A DNA stretch of 5,375 bases. It comes from an uncultured Eubacteriales bacterium. GTDB lineage: Bacteria; Bacillota; Clostridia; Oscillospirales; Oscillospiraceae. Shown one piece after another: positions 1 to 4,740 of the stretch. The position numbers and the translations under genes are program-made. The stretch is taken from the NCBI GenBank assembly GCA_900552725.1, contig USAT01000123.1:1-5375 (forward strand). Reading direction: 5' to 3'. Positions within the stretch are counted from its first letter, which is position 1, and each line of letters opens with the position of its first letter. The notes beneath the pieces were generated by a model. It was given only the letters and a program-made list of their open reading frames with translations. It was not told the DNA's origin and made no database searches.

Positions 1-1518
1 AGCAGCTTCTCAACCCCCGCGACCTTATCGCCCGGCAGCAGCTCGCTGCGGACCTCGTCCACACCCAGCTCCGCCGCCACTTCATCGGCCACCCGCTTGG
101 CGTCGCCGGTCAGCATGACGGTCTTTTCCACGCCGGCGCGCTTCAGGGCGGCGATGGCCGCCTTGGAGTGGGGCTTTACCACGTCGGAGATAACGATGTG
201 TCCGGCGTACTGGCCGTCCACGGCCATGTGGATGATGGTGCCTACGCTGTGGCACTCGTTGAAGGGGATGCCCAGCCTGGTCATCAGCTTGTCGTTGCCG
301 GCGGCCACCTTATGGCCGTCCACTACGGCCTCGACGCCGTGGCCGCTGATCTCCTGGATATCCGTGACCCGGTCACGGTCGATGGGTCTGCCATACGCCT
401 TCTGCAGGCTCTTGCTGATGGGGTGGGAGGAGGCGCACTCGGCCAGGGCGGCGTATTCCAGCAGCTTGTCCTTGTCCATCTCGTTGTGGTGGACGGCGGT
501 GACCTCGAACACGCCCTGGGTCAGGGTGCCGGTCTTGTCAAAGACCACACATTTGGCGTCGGACAGCTCCTCCAGATAGTTGGAGCCCTTGATGAGGATG
601 CCCTCGCGGCTGGGCCCCGCCGATACCGGCGAAGAAGCTGAGGGGGATGCTGATGACCAGAGCACAGGGACAGCTGACCACCAGGAAGGTCAGGGCGCGG
701 TAGATCCAGTCCGTCCACTGGGGCTCCATGCCCAGCACCAGACGGCCCAGGGGGAACAGGATGCCCAGCACCGCCGCCGCGGCGCACACCGCCGGGGTAT
801 ACACCCGGGCGAACCGGGAGATGAAGGTCTCGGAGCGGGATTTGCGGGAGCTGGCGTTCTCCACCAGATCCAGGATCTTGGACACGGTGGATTCCCCGAA
901 CTCCCTGGTGGTGCGGATCTTCAGCACGCCGCTCATGTCGATGCAGCCGCTGATGATCTCATCGCCCTCTTTCACGTCACGGGGCAGGCTCTCGCCGGTG
1001 AGGGCGCTGGTGTTCAGGCTGGCGCTGCCGCTGACCACCACGCCATCCAGAGGCACCTTCTCGCCGGGCTGCACCACGATGATGCTGCCCACGGCAACTT
1101 CGTCGGGGTCCACCTGCTCCAGTTGGCCGTCCCGCTCGATGTTGGCGTAATCGGGGCGGATGTCCATCAGGGCGCTGATGTTCCGGCGGCTCTTGCCCAC
1201 GGCGTAGCTCTGGAACAGCTCACCGATCTGGTAGAACAGCATGACGGCGATGCCCTCTACATAGTCGCCGCTCTTCGTCCAGATGGCCAGGAAGAACGCA
1301 CCCAGGGTGGCGATGGCCATCAGGAAGTTCTCGTCAAAGACGCGGCCGTTGACGATGCCCTTGCCCGCCTTGCGCAGGATGTCGTAGCCGATCACCAGAT
1401 AGGCGATCAGGTAGGCGATCAACTGGGGGATGCCGGTCAGCGGGATGAACTTCAGGGCCAGCAGCATGGCCGCCGTAATGAGGATGCGGATCAGCATCAC
1501 TTTTTGTTTCTTCGTCAT
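1..1518 (-). CDS. P1B-type heavy-metal (Zn/Cd/Pb class) exporting ATPase, frameshifted, 3' end outside window
   Basis: This is a membrane ATPase that exports soft divalent metal cations using ATP. I start it at the ATG 1516-1518 (MTKKQKVM...), 9 nt after GGAGC at 1528-1532; the longer reading to 1566 would translate an intercistronic hairpin. Visible in order: hydrophobic segments near residues 8-46, 64-100 and 243-262, the actuator loop with PGEKVPLDG (151-159) and TGES (174-177), and the membrane metal motif CPC (283-285) followed by ALVIS, which is typical of the CadA/ZntA class rather than copper ATPases. The zero frame stops at 538-540. Skipping one base at 612-618 restores the family sequence (GASREGILIKG), then D327-KTGT, the HP motif (365-366), SGHGV (391-395) and TGD (470-472), open to the window edge (505 residues; members have about 610-640). 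The N-terminal metal-binding domain is absent and is supplied by the separate HMA gene upstream. Either a pseudogene, a recent mutation or a sequence error. Family confident; exact metal not known. Confidence -1.
612..618 (-). other. One-base frameshift in the ATPase gene
   Basis: On the minus strand the coding sequence reads GGC GGG GCC CAG here, in a GGGGCCC run. Dropping one base gives GGC GGG GCC AGC CGC GAG, i.e. GGASRE, the expected family sequence after the CPC helix. With the extra base, translation continues about 24 codons in the wrong frame and stops at 538-540, exactly over the codon of the catalytic aspartate (537-539). The downstream frame is free of stops to the window edge and carries all expected catalytic motifs, so the break is a single indel rather than general decay. 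Confidence -1.
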
Positions 1519-1543
1519 GGTCACGATGCTCCTTTCCAATGCG

Positions 1544-1566
1544 GTGCCCGGCACTGGGCCGGGCAC
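1544..1566 (-). other. Intercistronic hairpin between the HMA and ATPase genes
   Basis: A perfect 9-bp inverted repeat, GTGCCCGGC (1544-1552) and GCCGGGCAC (1558-1566) with a 5-nt loop, fills most of the 57-nt gap between the HMA stop and the ATPase ribosome binding site. No U-run follows on the minus strand, so it is not a normal intrinsic terminator. A role in mRNA stability or in setting the chaperone-to-pump ratio is inferred. Confidence -1.
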
Positions 1567-1575
1567 GGAGTGATA

Positions 1576-1794
1576 TTACAGCTCGATCTCGCAGTCGGGC
1601 TCCACCTTCTTGCAGGCATTCAGCACGTCCTTCATGACGGCCTTGGCGTCCTGGCCCTCTTCAAACTCCACGATCATCTTCTGGGTCATGAAATTGACGG
1701 TGGCAGACGCCACGCCGCTGGTTTTCTTGGCGGCTTCCTCCATCAGGTTGGCGCAGTTGGCGCAGTCAACTTCGATCTTGTAGGTCTTTTTCAT
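1576..1794 (-). CDS. Small HMA-domain metal-binding protein (metallochaperone)
   Basis: A 72-residue single-domain heavy-metal-associated protein with the ferredoxin-like HMA pattern. The metal-binding CxxC is C11-A-N-C14 in the context VDCANC, which resembles the N-terminal domains of Zn/Cd ATPases more than the GMxCxHC of copper chaperones. Conserved features around it are the starting strand KKTYKIEV, helix NLMEEAAKK, and the second half SATVNFMTQKMIVEF. It is cytoplasmic with no signal peptide. The ATG at 1792-1794 lies 7 nt after GGAGG (1802-1806). It is the first gene of the minus-strand operon, ahead of the ATPase that lacks its own HMA domain, so it probably delivers metal to the pump or acts as its detached regulatory domain (inference). 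It is transcribed from the divergent promoter at 1877-1905. Domain assignment is secure; the metal is not determined. Confidence -1.
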   Translation of the reverse strand: MKKTYKIEVDCANCANLMEEAAKKTSGVASATVNFMTQKMIVEFEEGQDAKAVMKDVLNACKKVEPDCEIEL

Positions 1795-1847
1795 GATGAT
1801 ACCTCCATATACGGGCCTCCGCTGGGGAGCACCTCAAAATTTCACAA

Positions 1848-1863
1848 TTAAGCGCTTGCTTAA
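1848..1863. promoter_or_regulatory. Dyad operator candidate for the ArsR-type domain
   Basis: TTAAGC-GCTT-GCTTAA is a perfect 6-4-6 inverted repeat, with the nested 8-bp palindrome AAGCGCTT at 1850-1857. It covers the -35 of the regulator's own promoter (1856-1861) and lies at about +8 to +23 of the predicted HMA/ATPase transcript. One bound dimer could thus block both directions. ArsR/SmtB proteins bind dyads near their promoters; that this particular dyad is the operator is inferred from position and symmetry. Confidence -1.
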
Positions 1864-1884
1864 CGATTCTGGTGGTAGTATACT
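1856..1884 (+). promoter_or_regulatory. Promoter of the ArsR-AraC regulator
   Basis: -35 TTGCTT (1856-1861), 17-bp spacer, -10 TATACT (1879-1884, five of six to consensus). Predicted start near 1891, giving a leader of about 83 nt that contains the 21-bp direct repeats. Its -35 lies inside the dyad at 1848-1863, as expected for autorepression. Confidence -1.
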
Positions 1885-1905
1885 CAAAGTTGTGAGAAAA
1901 AGCAA
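1877..1905 (-). promoter_or_regulatory. Promoter of the HMA-ATPase operon
   Basis: Read on the minus strand: -35 TTGCTT (1905-1900), 17-bp spacer, -10 TATACT (1882-1877). Predicted start near 1870. The -10 overlaps that of the divergent regulator promoter within the palindrome AGTATACT (1877-1884), and both -35 hexamers are identical and equidistant from centre 1880.5. The -35 is a weak match (3 of 6), which would suit a promoter needing an activator. Confidence -1.
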
Positions 1906-1921
1906 GATGTCCGGGCACCGT

Positions 1922-1963
1922 ATGCCCAAAACAGCAAGTGAAATGTCCAAAACAGAAAGTGAG
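1922..1963. repeat. Two 21-bp tandem direct repeats, candidate AraC-type binding sites
   Basis: Units 1922-1942 and 1943-1963 match at 18 of 21 positions; the cores are CCAAAACAGCAAGTGA (1926-1941) and CCAAAACAGAAAGTGA (1947-1962). The 21-bp period is two helical turns, the same centre spacing as the araI1-I2 half-sites bound by AraC. They lie at about -52 to -93 of the HMA/ATPase promoter, a typical activator position. For the regulator they lie at about +32 to +73 of the transcript, touching its Shine-Dalgarno sequence. A partial further copy (AGCAAG, ATGTCC) occurs at 1901-1912 over the efflux -35. The function is inferred. Confidence -1.
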
Positions 1964-1973
1964 AGGGAACACC

Positions 1974-2687
1974 ATGGAACACTTTGAACTGCCCCACGAT
2001 CACGGGGAGAAGAGCCATACCGCCGCGCTGTGCCGGGAGCTGGGCAAGACGGGGCACTTTGCCGCCGTGTCCGATGTGTTCAAGCAGCTCAGCGACTCCA
2101 ACCGGGTGCGCATCTTCTGGCTGCTGAGCCATCAGGAGGCGTGCGTGGTCAACATCGCCGCCATGCTGGAGATGTCCAGCCCCGCTGTGTCCCACCACCT
2201 GCGCTCACTGGCGGAGAGCGGGCTGTTGGAGAGCCGCCGGGAGGGGAAGGAGGTCTATTACCGGGCACCGGACACGGAGCTGAGCCGCCTGCTGCACCAG
2301 ATTGTGGAGCAGGTGATGGAGATTGCCTGTCCGGAGAAGCAGGTGGATTTTCAGGCCACTCAGGAGGAGATCGTCCGCAACGTGCACCAGTACCTCATTG
2401 AGCACCTGTCGGAGCGGGTCACCATCGACGAGCTGTCCCGCCGCTTTCTGATGAATCCCACCACGCTGAAGAGCATGTTCAAGAAGGTGTACGGCGACAC
2501 CATCGCCGCCCACATGCGCAACCACCGGCTGGCCCAGGCGGCGCTGCTGCTGCAGACCACCGGCGACGAGGTGGCCGCCATCGCCCAGGCGGTGGGCTAC
2601 GACAGCCCCAGCCGGTTCACCACCGCCTTCCGGGAGGTGTACGGCCAGACGCCCGTGGAATACCGCCGCCAGCGGGCAAAGCAATAA
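1974..2687 (+). CDS. ArsR/SmtB-AraC fusion transcriptional regulator
   Basis: A 237-residue cytoplasmic regulator with two DNA-binding modules. Residues about 33-118 form an ArsR/SmtB winged helix: VFKQLSDSNRVRIFWLL (36-51), recognition helix SSPAVSHHLRSLAESGLL (68-85) and wing REGKEVYY (89-96). Residues about 135-233 are an AraC-family double HTH: TIDELSRRF (150-158) to FKKVYG (169-174), then EVAAIAQAVGYDSPSRF (199-215) and YGQTPVEYRR (223-232), the family signature. Candidate metal ligands are H3, H8, H10, H15 and C20 in the N-terminus and C57 in EACVVNIA, aligned with the first Cys of the CadC ELCVCD site (the second is Val59); D100 and E102 resemble half of a SmtB alpha-5 site. I chose the ATG at 1974, 6 nt after GAGGG (1963-1967); a GTG at 1938 lies within the direct repeats and lacks a good site. 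It is divergent from the HMA/ATPase operon, which it probably controls in response to metal. The domains are certain; the mechanism is inferred. Confidence -1.
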   Translation: MEHFELPHDHGEKSHTAALCRELGKTGHFAAVSDVFKQLSDSNRVRIFWLLSHQEACVVNIAAMLEMSSPAVSHHLRSLAESGLLESRREGKEVYYRAPDTELSRLLHQIVEQVMEIACPEKQVDFQATQEEIVRNVHQYLIEHLSERVTIDELSRRFLMNPTTLKSMFKKVYGDTIAAHMRNHRLAQAALLLQTTGDEVAAIAQAVGYDSPSRFTTAFREVYGQTPVEYRRQRAKQ

Positions 2688-2723
2688 AAAACAGCCGTGT
2701 ACCACAGGGTACACGGCTGTTTT
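2688..2723. terminator. Bidirectional intrinsic terminator
   Basis: Perfect hairpin: ACAGCCGTGTACC (2691-2703), loop ACAG, GGTACACGGCTGT (2708-2720), flanked by an A-run before and TTTT after, extending the stem to 16 bp. It begins directly after the regulator stop codon and, read on the minus strand, ends in TTTTTTATT downstream of the B3/B4 gene. It therefore serves both convergent genes. Confidence -1.
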
Positions 2724-2744
2724 GACGCTTGTCACTTTCTGACT

Positions 2745-2766
2745 GCCGCCCGCAGGGGCGGCTTTT
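2745..2766 (+). terminator. Second terminator-like hairpin
   Basis: GCCGCCC (2745-2751), loop GCAG, GGGCGGC (2756-2762), then TTTT. A 7-bp GC stem with a short U-run on the plus strand, possibly a backup to the preceding terminator. On the minus strand it lies just past the B3/B4 stop but without a U-run. Confidence -1.
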
Positions 2767-2779
2767 CCGGTGTATTCCG

Positions 2780-3433
2780 TTACAGCAGCTGGCGGCAGAT
2801 CTCCGCGTCCGGCGCCAGCGTTTTCACATCGCGCTCCAGCTGATCCAGCACGGCTGTGATCTCCGACGCGGGCTGTCCCGCCACGCCGAAAACGGGATAG
2901 AACACATGGGTGCTGCTCTCCCGGACGCAGGTGCGGTCATCTGCCCCGGCGATCATGCTGAAGATGATCCCGCCGTCGTCCCTGGCGCAGAAGTCGCCGG
3001 GGTAGGTGTGTACCTCCTCGCCCCGCATACCGGGGAAGGGTGCCTTCTCCGTCCCGGCAAACAGCCGGACACAGCCCTGCACCTGATCTACGTCGTGGGT
3101 GCCGGACAGCTGCTGGGTCTCCAGTTCCGCAAGAAAGGGAATGGCGGTGATGGGATTCCCGCTGGGAAAGGGGCGTCCCTTCAGCAGAATGGATTCCAGC
3201 TGCATCAGTACGGGGTAGGTTTTCTTGAACTTCTTGAAAAAGCGGAAGTAGACATTCTTGCCGAACACCGCCTTGCGGTCATAGTCCGCAAAGCGCTCCT
3301 TCAGCGCATTGAGCCGCGCCGTCACCATGGTCTGAAAGGCATCCTCCCGCCACAGCGCTTTCTCAGGATAAGCGACCTCCAGAACACCGAAGGGTACGCC
3401 GTCCAGGGCGGCGTCTTTTTGAAATTGCAGCAT
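2780..3433 (-). CDS. Solo B3/B4 domain protein (PheRS beta editing-domain-like)
   Basis: A 217-residue cytoplasmic protein made almost wholly of a B3/B4 domain, the fold that in phenylalanyl-tRNA synthetase beta holds the editing site clearing mischarged Tyr-tRNA(Phe). Standalone copies are common in Firmicutes; their substrate is not settled, though a trans-editing or RNA-binding role is usually proposed. Recognisable family blocks: FRFFKKFKKTYP (63-74), LESILLKGRPFPSGNP (79-94), GTHDVDQVQG (111-120), GTE (127-129), PGDFCARDD (145-153) and GADDRTCV (163-170). The start ATG 3431-3433 follows AAGGAGGT (3448-3441) with 7-nt spacing. A longer reading to 3625 would run through its promoter and leader. 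It is single-gene, with its own promoter at 3557-3585 and a terminator-like leader hairpin. It neighbours two tRNA-Leu genes, which may be coincidental. Family call confident, function uncertain. Confidence -1.
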   Translation of the reverse strand: MLQFQKDAALDGVPFGVLEVAYPEKALWREDAFQTMVTARLNALKERFADYDRKAVFGKNVYFRFFKKFKKTYPVLMQLESILLKGRPFPSGNPITAIPFLAELETQQLSGTHDVDQVQGCVRLFAGTEKAPFPGMRGEEVHTYPGDFCARDDGGIIFSMIAGADDRTCVRESSTHVFYPVFGVAGQPASEITAVLDQLERDVKTLAPDAEICRQLL

Positions 3434-3448
3434 GGTACAGACCTCCTT

Positions 3449-3492
3449 AAATAAAAATAGCGGGATAAAATCCTTCCGAATTCTATCCCACT
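3449..3492 (-). terminator. Leader attenuator-like hairpin before the B3/B4 gene
   Basis: On the minus strand AGTGGGATAGAAT (3492-3480) pairs with ATTTTATCCCGCT (3471-3459) around an 8-nt loop: 13 bp including two G-U pairs. It is followed by ATTTTTATTT (3458-3449) and then at once by the ribosome binding site. Shape and U-run are those of an intrinsic terminator placed inside the 5' leader, between the promoter and the gene. This suggests transcription attenuation, though no convincing antiterminator partner was found by eye. Confidence -1.
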
Positions 3493-3497
3493 TAAAC

Positions 3498-3514
3498 CGT
3501 ACCAATATGGTACG
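3498..3514 (-). other. Upstream hairpin in the B3/B4 leader
   Basis: CGTACCA-(3 nt)-TGGTACG is a perfect 7-bp inverted repeat, located 5 bases upstream of the attenuator-like hairpin in the transcript. It could be part of a regulatory leader fold or a protein-binding dyad. It resembles no riboswitch class I can name. Confidence -1.
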
Positions 3515-3556
3515 ATAAGTCCTCTGATCAAATGAATCCCCACTTTGTTGGCAATG

Positions 3557-3585
3557 AGTATAGCACCGCGTTTCGCGAAATGCAA
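3557..3585 (-). promoter_or_regulatory. Predicted promoter of the B3/B4 gene
   Basis: Minus strand: -35 TTGCAT (3585-3580), 17-bp spacer, -10 TATACT (3562-3557). Start near 3550, giving a leader of roughly 117 nt. The spacer contains CGCGTTTCGCG, a small inverted repeat that could bind a regulator. The -35 is weak (3 of 6). Confidence -1.
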
Positions 3586-3593
3586 GAGAAATT

Positions 3594-3613
3594 TCTCCGG
3601 CGTTTGCCGGAGA
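3594..3613. other. Short inverted repeat upstream of the B3/B4 promoter
   Basis: TCTCCGGC (3594-3601), loop GTTT, GCCGGAGA (3606-3613): a perfect 8-bp stem between the tRNA terminator and the B3/B4 promoter. No proper U-run follows in either direction. It may back up the tRNA terminator or be a regulator site; not resolved. Confidence -1.
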
Positions 3614-3625
3614 TGCGGATAACAA

Positions 3626-3660
3626 TAAAAAAGAAGGACATCCAAACGGATGTCCTTCTT
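3626..3660 (-). terminator. Intrinsic terminator of the tRNA-Leu transcript
   Basis: Minus strand: AAGAAGGACATCC (3660-3648 side) pairs perfectly over 13 bp with GGATGTCCTTCTT (3643-3631 side) around a 4-nt loop, followed by TTTTATTG. It starts 2 nt after the encoded CCA of the tRNA. Confidence -1.
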
Positions 3661-3662
3661 GA

Positions 3663-3750
3663 TGGTGCGCGAGGCGGGACTTGAACCCGCACGCCCGTAG
3701 TGAGCACTAGAACCTGAATCTAGCGAGTCTGCCAATTCCACCACTCGCGC
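3663..3750 (-). tRNA. tRNA-Leu, anticodon CAG
   Basis: A class II tRNA read on the minus strand. Acceptor stem GCGCGAG (3750-3744) pairs with CTCGCGC (3673-3667), followed by discriminator A and an encoded CCA (3665-3663). Anticodon stem CTAGA/TCTAG encloses loop TTCAGGT, giving anticodon CAG, which reads CUG leucine codons. The long variable arm (GCTC-ACTAC-GGGC) is diagnostic of Leu/Ser/Tyr class II tRNAs. T arm GCGGG-TTCAAGT-CCCGC is intact. All arms pair, so the gene looks functional. It has its own promoter 15 nt upstream and a strong terminator directly after it. Confidence -1.
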
Positions 3751-3764
3751 AAACAACATAGTTA

Positions 3765-3793
3765 ATTATAACCGAAGTTGTTGTATTTGTCAA
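3765..3793 (-). promoter_or_regulatory. Consensus promoter of tRNA-Leu(CAG)
   Basis: Minus strand: TTGACA (3793-3788), 17-bp spacer, TATAAT (3770-3765), a perfect consensus sigma-70-type promoter. Start near 3758, about 8 nt before the mature tRNA 5' end. Confidence -1.
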
Positions 3794-3835
3794 CACCTTT
3801 TTTCGATTTTTTTCAACTTTCTCTTTTCGAGAAGG

Positions 3836-3922
3836 TGGTGCGAGTGATGGGACTTGAACCCACACGTCCATTCGAACACAAGCACCTCAAGCTTGCCTGT
3901 CTGCCGATTCCAGCACACTCGC
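3836..3922 (-). tRNA. tRNA-Leu, anticodon GAG
   Basis: A class II tRNA on the minus strand. Acceptor GCGAGTG (3922-3916) pairs with CACTCGC (3846-3840), then discriminator A and encoded CCA (3838-3836). Anticodon stem CAAGC/GCTTG encloses TTGAGGT, giving anticodon GAG for CUC/CUU leucine codons. T arm GTGGG-TTCAAGT-CCCAT closes with one G-U pair. It lies upstream of tRNA-Leu(CAG) on the same strand, 85 nt apart. No intrinsic terminator is visible between them, so read-through into the second tRNA is possible. The flanks CCTTCTC (3930-3936) and GAGAAGG (3829-3835) are complementary, so leader and trailer of the precursor could pair. Confidence -1.
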
Positions 3923-3950
3923 AAATGAGCCTTCTCAAGAGTACTTGCTT

Positions 3951-3978
3951 ATTATACCAGACAAACCGCATTTGTCAA
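3951..3978 (-). promoter_or_regulatory. Near-consensus promoter of tRNA-Leu(GAG)
   Basis: Minus strand: TTGACA (3978-3973), 16-bp spacer, TATAAT (3956-3951). Both hexamers are perfect; the spacer is one shorter than optimal. Start near 3944, leaving a leader of about 22 nt. Confidence -1.
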
Positions 3979-3982
3979 GCCT

Positions 3983-4006
3983 AAAATTTCCTGTGCTTAT
4001 GCCAGG
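3983..4006 (-). terminator. Weak terminator candidate after the sirtuin gene
   Basis: Minus strand: CCTGGC (4006-4001), 4-nt loop, GCACAGG (3996-3990) with one bulged base, then AAATTTT. The stem is only 6 bp and the U-run short, so this is tentative. The tRNA promoter follows within 10 bp. Confidence -1.
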
Positions 4007-4010
4007 CCTT

Positions 4011-4727
4011 TTACACCTGGGACAGCACCTGGCCGATGGGCCCGTCGATGACCAGATCGGCGCCGATGTCCGCGCCCACGGTGCCCTTGTTGATGACCAC
4101 CAGCTTATGGCCCCGGTAGTAGCGTACCAGGCCAGCCGCCGGATACACCACCAGCGACGTGCCGCCGATGATCAGCATGTCCGCGTCGTGGATATAGCGC
4201 AGGGCCCTGTCCATCACGTCCTCATCCAGGCCCTCCTCGTACAGCACCACGTCGGGCTTGATGTCGCCGCCGCAGGAGCACTTGGGCACGCCGGTGCTGT
4301 GGAGAATGGCGTCCAGCCCGTAGAACTTATGGCACCGCTCGCAGTAGTTCCGCAGCACGCTGCCGTGGAGCTCCAGCACCTCGCGGCTGCCGGCCTTCTG
4401 GTGCAGGCCGTCGATGTTCTGGGTGATGACCGCTTTCAGCTTGCCCTCCTGTTCCCACTGGGCCAGCTTGCGGTGGGCGGCGTTGGGCTGGGCATCGGGG
4501 GCCAGCATTTTTGCCCGGTAGAACTCATAGAACTCCGCCTTGTGGGCCATATAGAAGCTGTGGCTCAGCATGGTCTCCGGCGGATAGCGGAACTTCTGGT
4601 GATACAGGCCGTCCACGCTGCGGAAATCGGGGATGCCGCTCTCCGTGGAAACGCCCGCGCCGCCGAAAAATACGATATTATCGCTGCCGTCCACCAGCTC
4701 CTTCAATTTACGGATCTGCTCGTCCAT
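4011..4727 (-). CDS. cobB: Sir2-family NAD-dependent protein deacylase
   Basis: A 238-residue cytoplasmic sirtuin that removes acetyl or related acyl groups from lysines using NAD+, yielding nicotinamide and O-acyl-ADP-ribose. Motifs: GAGVSTESGIPDFRS (23-37) for NAD binding, TQNIDGLH (102-109), catalytic His121 in LELHGS, the zinc ribbon C129-x2-C132 and C150-x-C152, KPDVVLYEE (157-165), GTSL (189-192) and NKG (213-215). The second zinc pair is CxC rather than the commoner CxxC. Length is usual for bacterial sirtuins. The ATG at 4725-4727 follows AAGGAGGT (4742-4735) with 7-nt spacing; a longer start at 4751 would overlap the upstream gene. That gene, a CDF exporter, ends 13 nt upstream, and its stop codon overlaps the ribosome binding site, so the two are probably co-transcribed and translationally coupled. 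Targets are not predictable. Confidence -1.
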   Translation of the reverse strand: MDEQIRKLKELVDGSDNIVFFGGAGVSTESGIPDFRSVDGLYHQKFRYPPETMLSHSFYMAHKAEFYEFYRAKMLAPDAQPNAAHRKLAQWEQEGKLKAVITQNIDGLHQKAGSREVLELHGSVLRNYCERCHKFYGLDAILHSTGVPKCSCGGDIKPDVVLYEEGLDEDVMDRALRYIHDADMLIIGGTSLVVYPAAGLVRYYRGHKLVVINKGTVGADIGADLVIDGPIGQVLSQV

Positions 4728-4740
4728 TTGGGATACCTCC

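Noticed and set aside
580..1851. Long plus-strand open frame of 423 codons opposite the ATPase and HMA genes
   Set aside because: It is antisense to two genes with clear family motifs, has a low-complexity His/Gln/Gly/Ala-rich composition, and is a GC-codon shadow.
1938..1976. GTG start at 1938 adding 12 residues to the regulator
   Set aside because: The extension is encoded by the direct repeats and lacks a Shine-Dalgarno; the ATG at 1974 has one and begins the conserved protein.
2729..3454. Plus-strand open frame opposite the B3/B4 gene
   Set aside because: Antisense to a recognisable family protein; no ribosome binding site or domain.
3434..3550. T-box riboswitch upstream of the B3/B4 gene
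   Set aside because: GGTAC occurs, but within a simple hairpin; no Stem I, specifier loop or proper UGGNACC antiterminator, and the leader is too short.
3434..3625. N-terminal extension of the B3/B4 protein to 3625
   Set aside because: It would cross the predicted promoter, leader hairpins and ribosome binding site; the ATG at 3433 has an ideal AAGGAGGT at 7 nt.
3322..3759. Minus-strand open frame running through tRNA-Leu(CAG)
   Set aside because: Its beginning is simply translated tRNA sequence and the rest overlaps the B3/B4 gene in another frame.
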